From RQOF01 sp964461135 (GTDB taxonomy: Bacteria; Calditrichota; Calditrichia; RBG-13-44-9), in assembly GCA_964461135.1 (NCBI GenBank), contig CAYWTB010000098.1, forward strand, positions 1 to 16,362: a DNA stretch of 16,362 nucleotides, given 5' to 3'. Positions 16,113 to 16,362 of the stretch are shown here, piece after piece. How positions within the stretch are numbered: the first letter of the stretch is position 1; each line of letters starts with the position of its first letter. The notes below the pieces were generated by a model. The model made no database searches. It saw nothing but the letters and a program-made list of their open reading frames with translations, and had not been told where the DNA came from. The translations under genes and the position numbers were made by a program.

Positions 16113-16362
16113 AGAAAAGGATTTTATTGAGTGATTTTTTATTCAGATGCGATTAATAGGAAGACGGGTTACTGGTCTCTGCCTACTGCAGACTGCTTGC
16201 CCGGCTTGACGGGGTTTAAACGAGCCAACTACCTGCTGCCTTCTGCGAATACACAAAATCCGAAATTCTAAACCTATCTCAGGACGTCAGGCTTTGTCAA
16301 TTATCCGTGTCGAGTAGAGAACTGGATCAGTAAATTTTAGATGTCGCCATAGCCCTGTGTCC

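Larger units (their letters stand above)
15789..16362. other. Non-coding region upstream of the giant gene
   Basis: No gene is supported on either strand; the longest frames are short and without ribosome binding sites. The first 10 bases hold the ribosome binding site of the giant gene (GGGAGG at 15794-15799, minus strand). Further out are a GC hairpin at 15980-15997, an AT-rich stretch at about 16000-16090 and a CRP-like palindrome at 16097-16112. I could not choose a promoter with confidence. Confidence 0.6.

Noticed and set aside
16137..16215. Short plus-strand frame with an ATG near 16147
   Set aside because: It stops after about 20 codons, has no ribosome binding site and matches no known peptide.

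Overview
The window encodes five proteins. Four are secreted repeat proteins and the fifth is a small GIY-YIG nuclease. The four secreted proteins share an architecture: an N-terminal Sec signal peptide with Gln at the predicted +1 position, a body of beta-propeller, lectin-like or beta-helix modules, and a C-terminal domain of about 85-97 residues. That domain starts near a YPNPFNP motif and ends in a basic Lys/Arg-rich tail. It is the type A sorting domain of the type IX (Por) secretion system. Together with the moderate base composition this suggests a member of the Fibrobacteres-Chlorobi-Bacteroidetes superphylum, such as Ignavibacteria, Calditrichota, Cloacimonadota, Marinimicrobia or KSB1. 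No rRNA, housekeeping gene or metabolic enzyme is present to place it further.

Layout. 1-600 is non-coding, with a possible promoter and possibly a decayed minus-strand reading frame. 601-3306 (+) is a 901-aa LamG-type protein whose lectin fold is interrupted by seven exact 42-residue repeats. 3325-4125 is a cluster of palindromic repeats (three complete, one half) around an AT-rich minus-strand GIY-YIG endonuclease gene (3552-3839). 4165-5628 and 5655-7355 (both minus) are two propeller proteins with sorting domains, separated by 26 bases and so probably co-transcribed. 7356-7631 holds a long inverted repeat and two hairpins. 7632-15788 (minus) is a 2718-aa giant: three beta-helix modules, two Ig/cadherin-like domains, two copies of a seven-blade FG-GAP propeller plus Fn3 unit, a P-domain and a sorting domain. 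15789-16362 is non-coding, with a hairpin and a CRP-like palindrome.

How the genes work together. The four cargo proteins should be exported by Sec, carried across the outer membrane by the type IX apparatus (not encoded here), and attached to the cell surface or released. None shows a catalytic domain. Their content points to binding, adhesion or scaffolding: lectin-like LamG, polysaccharide-binding type beta-helix, Ca-binding integrin-like propellers and a P-domain. The GIY-YIG gene with its palindromes looks unrelated to secretion and more like a small mobile or repeat-associated cassette. It is the part of the window most likely to be an under-described system. The most unusual protein architecture is the LamG fold split by a complete seven-unit propeller.
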